Source: Belliella alkalica (GTDB taxonomy: Bacteria; Bacteroidota; Bacteroidia; Cytophagales; Cyclobacteriaceae). Taken from it: 64,000 nucleotides of DNA. The DNA lies in assembly GCF_022549785.1 (NCBI RefSeq), contig NZ_JAKZGO010000011.1, positions 1 through 64,000 of the forward strand. The letters run 5' to 3'. Shown in pieces: positions 28,749 through 39,300 of the stretch. Each line of letters starts with the position of its first letter. Within the stretch, counting starts at the first letter, position 1. The notes beneath the pieces were generated by a model, which made no database searches, was not told where the DNA came from, and was given only the letters and a program-made list of their open reading frames with translations. A program made the position numbers and the translations under genes.

Positions 28749-30071
28749 CTACCAATTATCCGGCACTGGAATGATACAGATATTCATACTCCTGTTATCT
28801 TCAGAAAGCATGGCAGATTGGATTTGAATTTTGGTTCCTTGAGGATTGAATGTTGGATGCGGATGATCAGCTGCTGAGGTTTTGTGTCCGGTAGAAAGGA
28901 CTTTCATCTCTTTTGTTTCCCTATTGATCAAGTATAAAGTTCTGGAGAAATCATCACCAACTGCCCATTTTCCATCTGGGGATCCATGGACATGCCATAG
29001 TCCACTTCCACTTGGTGTCTGTCCTTCGATGCGCATCTCACGTGTTCTGAGATTGACGATGGCAAGACCTGTTGGTTTCTCTCTTGTACCAGATGGTCCC
29101 CAAGATGCCTCTTGACCTGGGTTGGCTGCTGAGGTTTCTTTCTCTGCTTTGGTATCGAATTCAATGTCTCTATGTCCCATGATCGCCATAGCCACTTCAT
29201 CTTTGCTGATTACTGCTTCATGCGTCACCCATTCGTATTCTGACTCAGGATACAGAGGCCTCAAACCCGAACCATCTTTCATCACTGTCCAAGTACGTTG
29301 CGGTGACTTTCCGCCTGTTTCCCAACAAAAAACGATCTCTCCAGCCACCCAAGGATTAGTCTGAACATGACCTACTTGAAATGGGACAGCAACCACTTGG
29401 GAAATCTTTCCTGATTTCAAGTCCATGCTCGCTATTCCTCCAGGGCCAGCCCCCATGTTCCTAGGACCAAAACTAGGCTCTATAGCCACACTTTTGTCAA
29501 TGTGTTTTGAAGCTTCTTCTTTATTGATTTTGAAATAAACGGTCTTCTCATCCGCGTCCAATGCCATATCTCCACCATTTCCCATGGACTTCGGTACTAT
29601 GCCATGAATGGTTTCATAGGTCGACTTTTTCTTTAACTTTTTTGATTCACTGTCTGCAAATAGCTTTCCCAGATCAACAGAAACCACTTCCATATCTCCA
29701 GCATCCAGCTTTCTCATATAGAACAAGCGCATATCTTTGTGAGAAAGTGTAAGCATTCCATCATATCCTCCTTCGGTGACTTGGACAATATCCCCAGAAT
29801 TTTCATTTACTGCCAAAGCTTCTCCTTTTACCCTATTCGATCTAAAAACCAGCCAATTTCCATCCGCTGTCCACTGCGGATGGGTTGGGTAGATTTTCGA
29901 ATCACCAGCTGGAGTGCTGGTCAAAAAAATCAAATCAACGCCTGTTTCAGGATCTTTGATTGTCTTTTTCTCGGAAGGAAATCTTGTTCCTATTTGTGCA
30001 GTGACCATCTCTGGGATTAGCAGGAGGATCAATAGAAATGTTATTGAATTTAAAATTTGATAGTTTTTCAT
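28749..30071 (-). CDS. PL22-like oligogalacturonide lyase (seven-bladed propeller)
   Basis: This is a 440-residue secreted protein. A signal peptide ends at MVTAQ, followed by WD40/PD40-type beta-propeller blades (THPQWTADGNWLVFRSNR, LSHKDMRLFYMRK, GSPDGKWAVGDDFSRTLYLINR, DHPHPTFNPQGTKIQIQS). The overall plan and the closing HPHPTFNP segment resemble oligogalacturonate lyases (PL22), which degrade short pectic fragments with a metal ion bound by histidines. I could not place all metal ligands, so it may be a PL22-related protein with another specificity. It is the last gene of a five-gene run, 27 nt after GH28. Length fits PL22 plus a signal peptide. Confidence 0.6.
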   Translation of the reverse strand: MKNYQILNSITFLLILLLIPEMVTAQIGTRFPSEKKTIKDPETGVDLIFLTSTPAGDSKIYPTHPQWTADGNWLVFRSNRVKGEALAVNENSGDIVQVTEGGYDGMLTLSHKDMRLFYMRKLDAGDMEVVSVDLGKLFADSESKKLKKKSTYETIHGIVPKSMGNGGDMALDADEKTVYFKINKEEASKHIDKSVAIEPSFGPRNMGAGPGGIASMDLKSGKISQVVAVPFQVGHVQTNPWVAGEIVFCWETGGKSPQRTWTVMKDGSGLRPLYPESEYEWVTHEAVISKDEVAMAIMGHRDIEFDTKAEKETSAANPGQEASWGPSGTREKPTGLAIVNLRTREMRIEGQTPSGSGLWHVHGSPDGKWAVGDDFSRTLYLINRETKEMKVLSTGHKTSAADHPHPTFNPQGTKIQIQSAMLSEDNRSMNICIIPVPDNW

Positions 30072-30098
30072 TATAACTGGTTTTTTATGGGTGTATTA

Positions 30099-31511
30099 TT
30101 ATTCTTCTGTTTTGACCAACCCTTCAGATGCCTCACCATTGATTTTGACATTCTTGAATGTTACATCTTTGAAATGATTGGTTTTGAAATGTTGATCTAC
30201 TCCATTGATAGTGGTATTGGTCATCACGAAATTCTCAACTGGAGAAGATTCGTAGGCATTGATCATGACTGCATATTTTCCACCATCTTCCACTTCGAGG
30301 TTGTCCACATAAATATTTCTTATTGTAGGAATATGGTCGCCTTCTTCTTCATAGAACATATTGAAACGCACCGCCGCTTCTTTGTAAGTGCCGACTTTGA
30401 CATTTCGCATATAGACATTTTCCACTGTCCCTCCTCTTTTGGAACTGGTCTTAATTCTCAAAACCCTGTCAAGGTTAGGGCTACTCATGACCAAGTTTTG
30501 TGCAAAGATATTTTTTGCGCCACCTGATATTTCACTTCCTATCACCACTCCTCCATGACCTTCTTTCATGGTGCAGCCTTCGATGACAATGTTTTCAGAA
30601 GCAACTCCCGGGTCACGGCCATCTTCATTTCTCCCTGATTTGATAGCGATACAGTCATCACCAGTATCGAAATAACAATCTTTGATCAGCACATTCTTAC
30701 ATGCCTCTGGATTACAGCCATCGTTATTTGGCCCCAAAGTCTCAACACGAACACGCTCTACGGTGATATTTTCGCTCAAAATTGGGTGGATGTTCCACAT
30801 GGGAGAATTCAGCAAAGTGATGTCTTGGATCAGGATATTTTTGCATTCGTAAAACTGTACAAACTGTGGTCGAAGGAAATGACCCTCGCCAAAGATCCTT
30901 TCATCCAAAGGAACTCTGTCTGCTACCATTTGGTGAAGGAGTTTGCGTGCGGGTGTTTGTGTTCCCTTACCTTCTTCCCAACCATAGTGCCTTGCCCCAC
31001 ACCAGTACCACCAATTTTCGATGCGTGAATTTCCATCAAGCACTCCTTTTCCAGTCAGCCCGATATTCTCTTGTCCATTGGCATAGATGAATGGGGAGTA
31101 ATTCATCAGCTCCATCCCTTCCCAACGGCTATGCACCAATGGTAAATAATCTTCAGGATTGTCGCTGAAAAGCAAAGTTGCACCTTCCTCCAAATGGAGA
31201 TTGACATTGGACAATAAGTGCACTGCCCCCGTCAAATAAGTCCCTTTTGGTACGATCACTTTTCCTCCACCAGCTTCGTTACAAGCCTTGATGGCATTTT
31301 TGATAGCCTCTGTATTCAAAAACTCTCCACCTTCTTTTGCTCCAAAGTCACCAATTAAAAACTCCCGATCTTCAAATTCGGGTGCTACGATCTGATCCAA
31401 AACAGATTGGAGACCGTCCCAAGGATCAAATTCCTTTTCTTCTTTCGGCTGCTGACAGGATGACTGCAATAAGCCAAAAACAATAAATAAGCAAATCCAG
31501 TAATTCTTCAT
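30099..31511 (-). CDS. GH28 polygalacturonase / rhamnogalacturonan hydrolase lipoprotein
   Basis: This is a 470-residue GH28 enzyme. The Met chosen precedes a signal with lipobox LQSSC; an upstream Met 11 codons earlier would overlap the GH105 gene. A beta-helix carries the GH28 signatures NNDGCNPE (Asp 264), TGDDCIAIKSG (Asp 285 and 286) and GHGGVVIGSE, and later RIKTSSKRGG. The three aspartates are the expected catalytic set, although NND replaces the usual NTD. GH28 enzymes hydrolyse galacturonic acid linkages; in RG-I loci they release galacturonate from rhamnogalacturonan oligomers. It begins 11 nt after the GH105 stop. Confidence 0.93.
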   Translation of the reverse strand: MKNYWICLFIVFGLLQSSCQQPKEEKEFDPWDGLQSVLDQIVAPEFEDREFLIGDFGAKEGGEFLNTEAIKNAIKACNEAGGGKVIVPKGTYLTGAVHLLSNVNLHLEEGATLLFSDNPEDYLPLVHSRWEGMELMNYSPFIYANGQENIGLTGKGVLDGNSRIENWWYWCGARHYGWEEGKGTQTPARKLLHQMVADRVPLDERIFGEGHFLRPQFVQFYECKNILIQDITLLNSPMWNIHPILSENITVERVRVETLGPNNDGCNPEACKNVLIKDCYFDTGDDCIAIKSGRNEDGRDPGVASENIVIEGCTMKEGHGGVVIGSEISGGAKNIFAQNLVMSSPNLDRVLRIKTSSKRGGTVENVYMRNVKVGTYKEAAVRFNMFYEEEGDHIPTIRNIYVDNLEVEDGGKYAVMINAYESSPVENFVMTNTTINGVDQHFKTNHFKDVTFKNVKINGEASEGLVKTEE

Positions 31512-31522
31512 GTTTTCCAGGT

Positions 31523-32707
31523 TTATTTTTCTAATTCTATGCATGCCATGATAAATGGCCCAACGCCTTTTGGGTCATTGGTTTTGATTTTTTCATTGAT
31601 ATAATAATCGTAAGTACCATCCCGATACGGACTCCCACCCAAACCAGCTACAGCGCAGACTTGATGCAAATGAATTTCTCCATCAACAGTTACCTCCACC
31701 ATATTTTCGAGCATTCCTTCTAGGCATTTTTCAGCTACTTTTCCGTAAGAAATATCCAAATGTCCATTGTTTGCACCTTTTGCCAAAGCATATGCAAACA
31801 TGGCGCTGACTGAAGCTTCCTCAAAATTCCCAGTTTCTACTCCTTTATCCACCACTTGGTACCAAAGTCCAGTTTCGGAATTTTGATAGGGCAAAACTGC
31901 CTTAGCCAATCGTCCCAAAATATCCTGAACTTCAGCTCTTCCGGTATGTGATTCTGGAATGTAATCCAAAGCATCTACCAATGCCATGGCATACCAACCC
32001 ATTGCTCTACCCCAAAACTCGGGGGATTTTCCTGTATCTGGATCAGCCCATTGCTGCAATCTGCTCTCGTCATAACCATGGTACAGCAAGCCCGTCTTTT
32101 CATCCCGAAGATGCTTTTCCAACAATACCAGTTGCAAAATCCCCTGATCTATAGCTTCCAGTTCTTCAAACCCAACTCCATATCTAATCAAAAAAGGAGT
32201 GCCCATATATGCTCCATCAAGCCACATTTGCCATGGATATCGGAGCTTGTGCCAAAATCCACCATCTGTAGTTTTCGGCTGCCATCTCAATTGATCCCGA
32301 AGTGTCTGCAAAGCGATCAAGTACCGATCCTCTCCTGTATTTTCATAGGCTTGGAAAAGCAACTTTCCAGAATTGATCATGTCGATGTTGAAAGTTTCTT
32401 GCTGATAGGTTTTGATTACTCCATCTTCTGAAATCATCCCATCGAGGTACTCCATCACATAGTCATTGTATTCGGTTTTGCCTGTTTTTTGAGCAAGTTT
32501 ATCGAAAGCTGTGAGCATCAGACCTTGTGGATAACTCCAGACTGGTTTTTCCATAAACTCTATCATCCAAGGTTCTGGGTTTTGCTTCATCACAGACAAA
32601 GCTGTTCGCTCAGACCAACTGAGTTTATCACTGATGGTCTGTGCTTGTATAGCTCCGATCAAAAGCATACCCAACATAAATGCTGATAAAAATCCTTTCT
32701 TCATCAT
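31523..32707 (-). CDS. GH105 unsaturated rhamnogalacturonyl hydrolase
   Basis: This is a 394-residue alpha/alpha-barrel enzyme that removes the 4,5-unsaturated galacturonyl residue left by lyases such as PL11 and PL26. Typical features are WSYPQGLMLTAFDKL, MINSGKLLFQAYE, WLDGAYMGTPFLIRYG with the catalytic Asp, GRAMGWYAMALVDALDYIP and EASVSAMFAYALAKG. It has a signal peptide (GMLLIGAIQAQ), so it acts in the periplasm. The start chosen, ATGATG, overlaps the stop of the GH65-like gene by 4 nt (ATGA), indicating coupling; a longer frame to 32743 is open but less likely. Length is normal. Confidence 0.93.
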   Translation of the reverse strand: MMKKGFLSAFMLGMLLIGAIQAQTISDKLSWSERTALSVMKQNPEPWMIEFMEKPVWSYPQGLMLTAFDKLAQKTGKTEYNDYVMEYLDGMISEDGVIKTYQQETFNIDMINSGKLLFQAYENTGEDRYLIALQTLRDQLRWQPKTTDGGFWHKLRYPWQMWLDGAYMGTPFLIRYGVGFEELEAIDQGILQLVLLEKHLRDEKTGLLYHGYDESRLQQWADPDTGKSPEFWGRAMGWYAMALVDALDYIPESHTGRAEVQDILGRLAKAVLPYQNSETGLWYQVVDKGVETGNFEEASVSAMFAYALAKGANNGHLDISYGKVAEKCLEGMLENMVEVTVDGEIHLHQVCAVAGLGGSPYRDGTYDYYINEKIKTNDPKGVGPFIMACIELEK

Positions 32708-34893
32708 TTCATTGGTTTTAGTCCTTCCCATTTGACCTGCCATTTGCCATTGTCTGGGAAACCTGGATTAGGTCTGTCGGCTGCCCCTTCCCATCCGGCA
32801 GCCATCATGGCTACCGCTGTCAGCAAACCACCATTTCCTGGAAGGTAAATTCTCAGCCTTTTGTCTTGGTAATTGTGTCCATTGGGTAAGTAGATGTTCT
32901 TTTGCTTACCCAAAAATATAGCATCCAATGCTGTCTCAGGCATATCCAATCTCGCTGCATTCATCGCCATCATAGGATAATCCCAACCCCAAGTGGTATC
33001 CCATTGCCAGATTTCAAGGATTTTCTCCAATGTATTGCGCATGATCTCTGGATCAATCATATCTGTCTTCGGCAGCATGCCATAAGCACCCAACACTACC
33101 GGATGATCATGCAGGTAAAATTCATCGATGTAAGCATTTGGATGTGTAGAACTTGGCAGATAAAGCCTATCCTTGATCGGCAATGGTGCAATATTGTCCA
33201 ATACTTCCTTCCATTTTGCGTTAGGGGTTTCGCCTAATCGCTTTTGCCAATCCAATGCCACCGTCAAACCAAAATGCCAATAAGCCAACTCAAAAGGAGG
33301 GTCATCCGTGGCATTGGCTGGAAATAATTCTTGTGCAGGGATCAATGGGGCGATCAAATGATACTTTCCTGTTTCTTCACTCTTCTGGGCAAAAGAAGCC
33401 ATAAAATCCGCTGTTTCATAAACCAATTCCTTATACTTTTCCAACAAAGCCACACTGCTGTCTTGGGCATAAAGCTGCTCCACAAAGTATAGAATATGCG
33501 GCTGTTGCCAAATCAAATACGCAGCAACCGAAGAAGGACTTTCATCACCATAAGGATCTGTCATTTTCTGCCACCTTGCCCCTTCAAAACCCTGACGCTT
33601 TGCAGTAGCTTTTGCCTTGTCCAATACATCAAAGTACCATGGCAAGCTCTTCTCCAACAACTCAGGTCTTCCCCATAATGGAAAATGCGCTCCATGCCAC
33701 CAATGCATCTCGATGTGGAATTTTCCATACCATGAGTTCATCGTCAAACCTGTCTCCTGTGGAGGAAGTGAACCTGTACAGTTTACTTTGGTCAAGTATT
33801 GGGACAAAACCACACGCCTTTCCAGTTCATGTGCCCGCTCGTCCGTACTTCCAGAAAAGTCGATTGCTCCACCTGAATTCCAGAATTGTTCATAACCTTT
33901 TTTGGAACTTTCGGCAGTAGCAGAGAAGCTTGGGGTATTGGTTTTTGTTTCTTTTTTTGTGAAAAATGAAGAAAACTCCAATGTCTCTGAACTTGGATCA
34001 GGTGTGAAATAATACTTGTGCTTTTCCGGAGAGTCCCAAGAGCCATCACCTGACCAAGCCACTTGGGTGAAGTATGCAGCACTGTCAAGCTTTCTTTCGA
34101 ACAAAACTTCCTGTGTGGATAACTCTTTCAATTCGGTAGAATGCCTATCTTGTTTTTCCCAGTCATAACCAGGGCAAACATGGCAGCCCGAACCATAAGG
34201 AAAATTCATTTTGACTTTCAATCTGCCTGCTTTTACCAAAGGAGATTCGATTTTGAAAGCTATGCCATCCTGCTCTTGATGTGCATACAAAGTCACTGAA
34301 ATTGGGCTGCCTTCCAGTTCGTATGTGGAAACAATCTCTCCCTGCCAAAGCCCCAATCTTTGGTTGATATTTTCCAAATCTTCAAGCTTGGCAACTTCCC
34401 CATTTTCCTTGAGCAATTCCAAACCGATGATGCCCAAATGCAATCTATGCGGACTGGTTCTGAAATAATCAGTTACTTCCTTTTTCCTACCTTCTTTGTG
34501 CTGTACGGGAAATGAAATCACCTGGCCTGTGGCTGACGTATCATTTCTCAATATTTCATTCCAGTCATAGTCTCCCGGATTGGGAAAAGCATGCCATGCC
34601 CATTGTGTTTGGGTGCCTAAAGAGACGCCATTTTCATATTCTTTATAAAAAGTCTGCAAACCAGTGACATCTACAGTGAAGGCAAACTCACCATTGCCAA
34701 CTGTCAGGGAAGCCAAGGTATCAGGAGCATTCAAAATCACATCATGTCGATCCACCAAGGCTTTTCGGTCAATTTTGTCAGCTGTTTTATCCTCTGATTT
34801 CTCTTCGCAGGAAGTCATACCCAGCATGCAAAAAGTCAAGCTGTAAAATAAAACTGTTTTGAAAATGGCAGTACCATTAGAACACTTTTGCAT
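32704..34893 (-). CDS. GH65-like (clan GH-L) lipoprotein of unassigned activity
   Basis: This is a 729-residue lipoprotein (lipobox MTSC). The N-terminal beta-sandwich contains LASLTVGNGEFAFTVDVTGL, a pattern of GH65/GH95-like proteins. The C-terminal alpha/alpha toroid has NSWYGKFHIEMHWWHGAHF, then KRQGFEGARWQKMTDPYGDE and WQWDTTWGWDYPMMAMNAAR. The Glu of GDE matches where GH65 enzymes keep their acid, suggesting an active inverting glycosidase or phosphorylase. No characterised specificity is recognised. It lies 6 nt after a DUF4861 gene and is coupled to GH105, so a linkage of RG-I is the likely target. The family call is by motif resemblance only. Confidence 0.65.
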   Translation of the reverse strand: MQKCSNGTAIFKTVLFYSLTFCMLGMTSCEEKSEDKTADKIDRKALVDRHDVILNAPDTLASLTVGNGEFAFTVDVTGLQTFYKEYENGVSLGTQTQWAWHAFPNPGDYDWNEILRNDTSATGQVISFPVQHKEGRKKEVTDYFRTSPHRLHLGIIGLELLKENGEVAKLEDLENINQRLGLWQGEIVSTYELEGSPISVTLYAHQEQDGIAFKIESPLVKAGRLKVKMNFPYGSGCHVCPGYDWEKQDRHSTELKELSTQEVLFERKLDSAAYFTQVAWSGDGSWDSPEKHKYYFTPDPSSETLEFSSFFTKKETKTNTPSFSATAESSKKGYEQFWNSGGAIDFSGSTDERAHELERRVVLSQYLTKVNCTGSLPPQETGLTMNSWYGKFHIEMHWWHGAHFPLWGRPELLEKSLPWYFDVLDKAKATAKRQGFEGARWQKMTDPYGDESPSSVAAYLIWQQPHILYFVEQLYAQDSSVALLEKYKELVYETADFMASFAQKSEETGKYHLIAPLIPAQELFPANATDDPPFELAYWHFGLTVALDWQKRLGETPNAKWKEVLDNIAPLPIKDRLYLPSSTHPNAYIDEFYLHDHPVVLGAYGMLPKTDMIDPEIMRNTLEKILEIWQWDTTWGWDYPMMAMNAARLDMPETALDAIFLGKQKNIYLPNGHNYQDKRLRIYLPGNGGLLTAVAMMAAGWEGAADRPNPGFPDNGKWQVKWEGLKPMK

Positions 34894-34899
34894 AGTTAA

Positions 34900-36183
34900 T
34901 TATTTTACAGTCACTTCGATTTTTGCTTCCAAATGCTCTACCAAATCCCTAAGGTGTTGCTCAAAATACGCAGCATCATTGAATCCATCCTCGCTCAATT
35001 CCCAAGCGCCAATGGCATAATATTCAATTGGTTCATTATTGGCAGTTTTCATTTTTGCCAAGTATGAATTGGTTACATTCCCTTCTTTTGGCGCCTCAAT
35101 CATCTCTAGAAATTGTGCTTTGGGAAGGATCAATGCCATTCCGATGATCCATTCTTTGTCATAGCCTTGTGCATCGTGGGTCATCAAGACCACCCAATCT
35201 TGGAAATCGTCAAATTGCTTGATTCCTTTATCATTGTGGATATTTACTAGACCAATGGCAATATGCTCGTCTCCTTGAAGCCCATGGAATTTCACCTCGT
35301 TTTTGAAGCCATACATACCTGGGATGATGCTAACTTTCTCCTCCACTTTTGGATATTTTCTATCAAAAGCATCCCAGTTGTTATACTCAAAATGCATGAT
35401 AGATCGAACTGGGCCTTCGGAAAGGATCTTAAAAGTGGATTTTTCGATATTGTTGACAGCATCTTCGACCAATACACCGAGTCTTGCAGGCTGATCGTCT
35501 TTGAGCAAGGTAAATCCTCCAAGTCCAACAGAATTCCCAACTGCCAAAATATCCCTGCCCCAATCTTCCATGGTGTGGTAATTGTCTTCAACTTCCCCTT
35601 TATCATTAAGACCTACATTTTTTGGGCTCATTGCCGAAGTCTTTTTCCCAAACAAATCCTTAGAGTTTCTACCATCAAAATAATGTCTGAAACCAACTTT
35701 ATCATTCTCCCATGAAGGCCCATCGGTCTGATAAGGCTGATAGCCGATGCTCCGTGGAAGTTCATTTGCCAACAAAATATCGCTTTGTCTAGGTGTCACA
35801 GCCTGATCTACAGCATCTCTTTTTCCAAATCTGACAGCTGTCCTTTTCTCGAAATCTGCCGCTTCATCTACCCATTCCAAAGTGAGGGTTTTCTCTTCAT
35901 CAGCTTCAAAATCTACCAACAAAAAAAGCTGATCCTGCTTCCCGTCTCTATTGGTATCATCCATTTGGTAGGCAATCGCATTTCCTTCAGCATCAGTAAT
36001 CTTTGGAAATTTCCCCTCAACTACTTCCAATTCCTGCAAGTTGATTTCTATTCCTTTGTCCTTAAGGGCAGTTGAACTGCTGTTTTTCAATACGATCTGT
36101 GGCAAGGATTCTTCTTTGGCAGGATTACATGCCAGCATCACTGTGGCGAGGCATAGTGTCGAGAATAGGTTTATTTTTTTCAT
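34900..36183 (-). CDS. DUF4861 lipoprotein
   Basis: This is a 427-residue lipoprotein (lipobox VMLAC). The mature part is all-beta, with RDGKQDQLFLLVDFEADE early, GPSWENDKVGFRHYFDGRN, then DWGRDILAVGNSVGLGGF and a GPVRSIMHFEYNNW segment. These match DUF4861, a family common in Bacteroidota loci for pectin and other uronic acid polysaccharides. Catalytic activity is not established; a carbohydrate-active role is inferred. The start is 26 nt downstream of an ACTGGTA...GCGGATAT motif shared with other genes of this locus, and the next gene follows after 6 nt. Confidence 0.78.
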   Translation of the reverse strand: MKKINLFSTLCLATVMLACNPAKEESLPQIVLKNSSSTALKDKGIEINLQELEVVEGKFPKITDAEGNAIAYQMDDTNRDGKQDQLFLLVDFEADEEKTLTLEWVDEAADFEKRTAVRFGKRDAVDQAVTPRQSDILLANELPRSIGYQPYQTDGPSWENDKVGFRHYFDGRNSKDLFGKKTSAMSPKNVGLNDKGEVEDNYHTMEDWGRDILAVGNSVGLGGFTLLKDDQPARLGVLVEDAVNNIEKSTFKILSEGPVRSIMHFEYNNWDAFDRKYPKVEEKVSIIPGMYGFKNEVKFHGLQGDEHIAIGLVNIHNDKGIKQFDDFQDWVVLMTHDAQGYDKEWIIGMALILPKAQFLEMIEAPKEGNVTNSYLAKMKTANNEPIEYYAIGAWELSEDGFNDAAYFEQHLRDLVEHLEAKIEVTVK

Positions 36184-36209
36184 AGTTTTTATATTTTCAT
36201 TTTAATTAA

Positions 36210-36233
36210 ATATCCGCTTTCTTACCAGTTGCC
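36210..36233 (-). promoter_or_regulatory. ACTGGTAAGAAAGCGGATAT motif before the DUF4861 gene
   Basis: Minus-strand GGCAACTGGTAAGAAAGCGG and ATAT, ending 26 nt before the start codon. The same motif is found at 52741, 52903, 58893 and 61953 on the plus strand. Confidence 0.6.
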
Positions 36234-36315
36234 ATGCAAAATCATATAATTCACCCCCAACTGATACACTGATAACTTATTGACTGATAACTCTTGCCCG
36301 TGGCGTAAGTAACTA

Positions 36316-39300
36316 TTATTTCACCAATGTAACCGCCATCAGTCCAATGACCACATCCACTGAGACAGTTTTTAGACGGATTTCCTTTAGCTCTTTAGTA
36401 GCATCCAAAGGCAAATCCAAGACTGTGGCTGCTCCTCCTTCTATCGCATATTTTGTAAAATGTCCAATGTTCGTATAGTTATTATGTGGCTGATTTGAGA
36501 TTTTTCCAGTGGCCAAATGTACCCGATATGGCCTTGGACGGTTTGTATCAAAAGCTAATCCATCCAAATAATAGTCTTGTTCTATTGGCCACCAGTTTTC
36601 AGGATTGCGAATGGAAAGTTTTTCAACCGATCCATCATCGTAAACTACCTCAAGATAGCCATTATCAATATGGCTTTGCATGTGGTTGGTCGTGCCGGCC
36701 ATCATGAAATATGCATGGGAAGCTTTTCCACTGATCGGCATGGAGATGGAGTCAGGATAATTATCCCAAAAAGAAGTAAAGGCAATGTTGTTTTTTTCTT
36801 CAGGATTGAATGAAAAGTCTAGTCCAAATGGCATGTGGATAACTCCATCATTTTGCCTAGCCAATTCCCTAACACCCTGATCATCAATCTTCATGTAAGC
36901 CCCAAATGATGCCCAATCACCCAATCCCTGCTTTGGAATCTGTAAGGTGGGATAAGGAGAGCGTGGGCTCAAGTATTCATTTTCAAAAACCTGTGTGACT
37001 ACGTCATTGAAATGCGTGGAAATGGACACTTGCTCTACTTGGCTTTGAACCTCAATATCCCAATTGATGATTTCACCTTTGTACAGCAAGTCATGTTCTG
37101 TATAAATCTCAATTTGGTTCGTACCAGGATAGAGATAATTTTCCTCCAATCCCAAATCAAAAATCAATTCAAATCCTTCTTCAATCGCAAAAGTCTCTTG
37201 CTGCTTTCCATTCACCTTCAAAGTGACGGATTGTAGATCTCCAATATTACTTTCCAAGCCAAAATGAATTCTATCTTTTTGTTGGATTTCAGGAACATGG
37301 ACTGTTAGTGGAGATAGGATTTCTATAGAGATAGGATGCCACCATTCCAGTTTTCCTTTCTTTAGTTTTAAGAAAAAAGTATAATCCCCTTCCGTTTCAA
37401 TTACATTTGCCTCAATTGAATTTCCTTCAATTGAAATAGTACTTAGAATTTGCTGTGGATCTTTGACCTCAAGTAAATCAACACCTTCTATTTTATGTGA
37501 AATGGATTTTCTGGAAACTGCCCTGATTTCAATTTTCTCTGTTGAAATCATTTCCTCAGACCAAGTTAGACTGATTGCGCTTTCCTTTTCCAAGGGTATC
37601 TCAATTTCATACTTCGGAAATCCAACTGCTCCATCTACAGGATTGAATTTCAAAGCCTTCCCACTTGCATCTACGGCTTTCAATAGCTCACTTTTTGCTT
37701 GGACGGTAAGCTTGACATTTACATTTTTTGGAAAAGAAGAAGAGAAAGTGTAATCATCGATGTTTCCATTCTTTTTGAAATCAAAGGTAAAATCTGGGAT
37801 TTCCAAAGATGCATATTCCCAATCAAATGGGAATCTTGGTTTCACGCGAATTTCGGAATTGGTCAGGTCAGGGTTTATCCCAAAAAGCCCTTCGATCAAC
37901 GTCCTAGAAGCCATGCCGATAGGGTCTGCAAAATCTCTGTACAATTCTCCCCGCATGGCATCCAATGTGGACAACTGCTGAAAATTCCCTGGACTTCCAC
38001 CCATATACATACTTTCGAGCAAAGCACTTTTCCAGAGCAGAAAAGCGTCTTCATTGTTGTTTGCTTGCCAAAAAGCGAGTGCGGTATGCAAGGTTTCTGC
38101 CAGTGCAACATTGTTCACAGACCATGTATATGGCATCCAATTGGTAGTGGATACAACTTGGTAATCCACATCATTTTCCTGAAATCCAATAGGTATAAAT
38201 GGGATCTCCTGATCGACATACTGTGTCATCAAATAGGACTGGAATGGATCTGGAACATCCGAATCGATCACATGGTAAACAGACCAAACTCCTGCTTGGG
38301 GATGTAACCTTTTTCCACCCAGCAAATCTTTGTACTCGGCATAAACACCTTTGTTACTTTGCCAAAGTTCCTTTTCCATGGCTTGCTTGATCTTATCAGC
38401 CTCTTCTTGGAAGAGGTCAGTTTCTTTTCCTATCAGACTGCCCAAGCGAGCGACATTTTGGAATGCGTAGTAATTGTATGCCGAGGCATGTGATACGCCT
38501 CCACCATTGTATTGCAGTGCATCTGAGGCCCAGATACTCGCAAAGGCATTGTACAGTCCATCTCCATCTGGGTCAAAATTTCGCTTTTCCCAATTCAAAT
38601 GGCGCACAATATTTGGCCATACTTTTTCCAAATACTCCAAATCTCCTGTACAGTCAAAATGCCTGATCAATTGATCAAAAAAGACCTGATTCATGTCATA
38701 ATGGTGGGGTGGTGATGGAGGTCCTGGTCTTCGGCTGAGATAACCACTATTGTATATCGAATATCCTGCTTTTTCGATTTGCCTTCCCAAGTTCTTCTCA
38801 GGATCGGGATCGTTGCGACTACCGCCTGGTTCTAAATACTGTGACTCCAAATATCCATCAAAATGCCTTCTAGCTCTATCATGCCATCCCAATCCATCAG
38901 CCACATAAGCACCTCGCCAACCTGGCAATGGCATTCTCCAAGCAACTGCACCATGGACGAAAGCAGAAACTTTTTCATCAAAAATGGCATTTCCAGCCAC
39001 CGCCAAAGCGCCATCAAGTGTGTTGATAAAATGATCGGGAGTATTTACTTTGATTCTATCTGTCAAAGTTTGTCTTTGGACTTCTGCATTGAGAAAATAT
39101 CGGGGAAGACTGGCAGGGTCAATTTCAGTAAAACCTGGCTGGTAAATTCCCAAATAAATTGGAGCACTTGTGTCAGATACTTTACCTGCCAGCAAAGGAT
39201 AATTGATGGGTTGTGATTCCCACATTTCTGTTGGCGATTGCAAAGTACCTGCTTCTATTGCTTTCAAAGCTACTCCTTCGGAAAAAGTCCCTAAAATCGA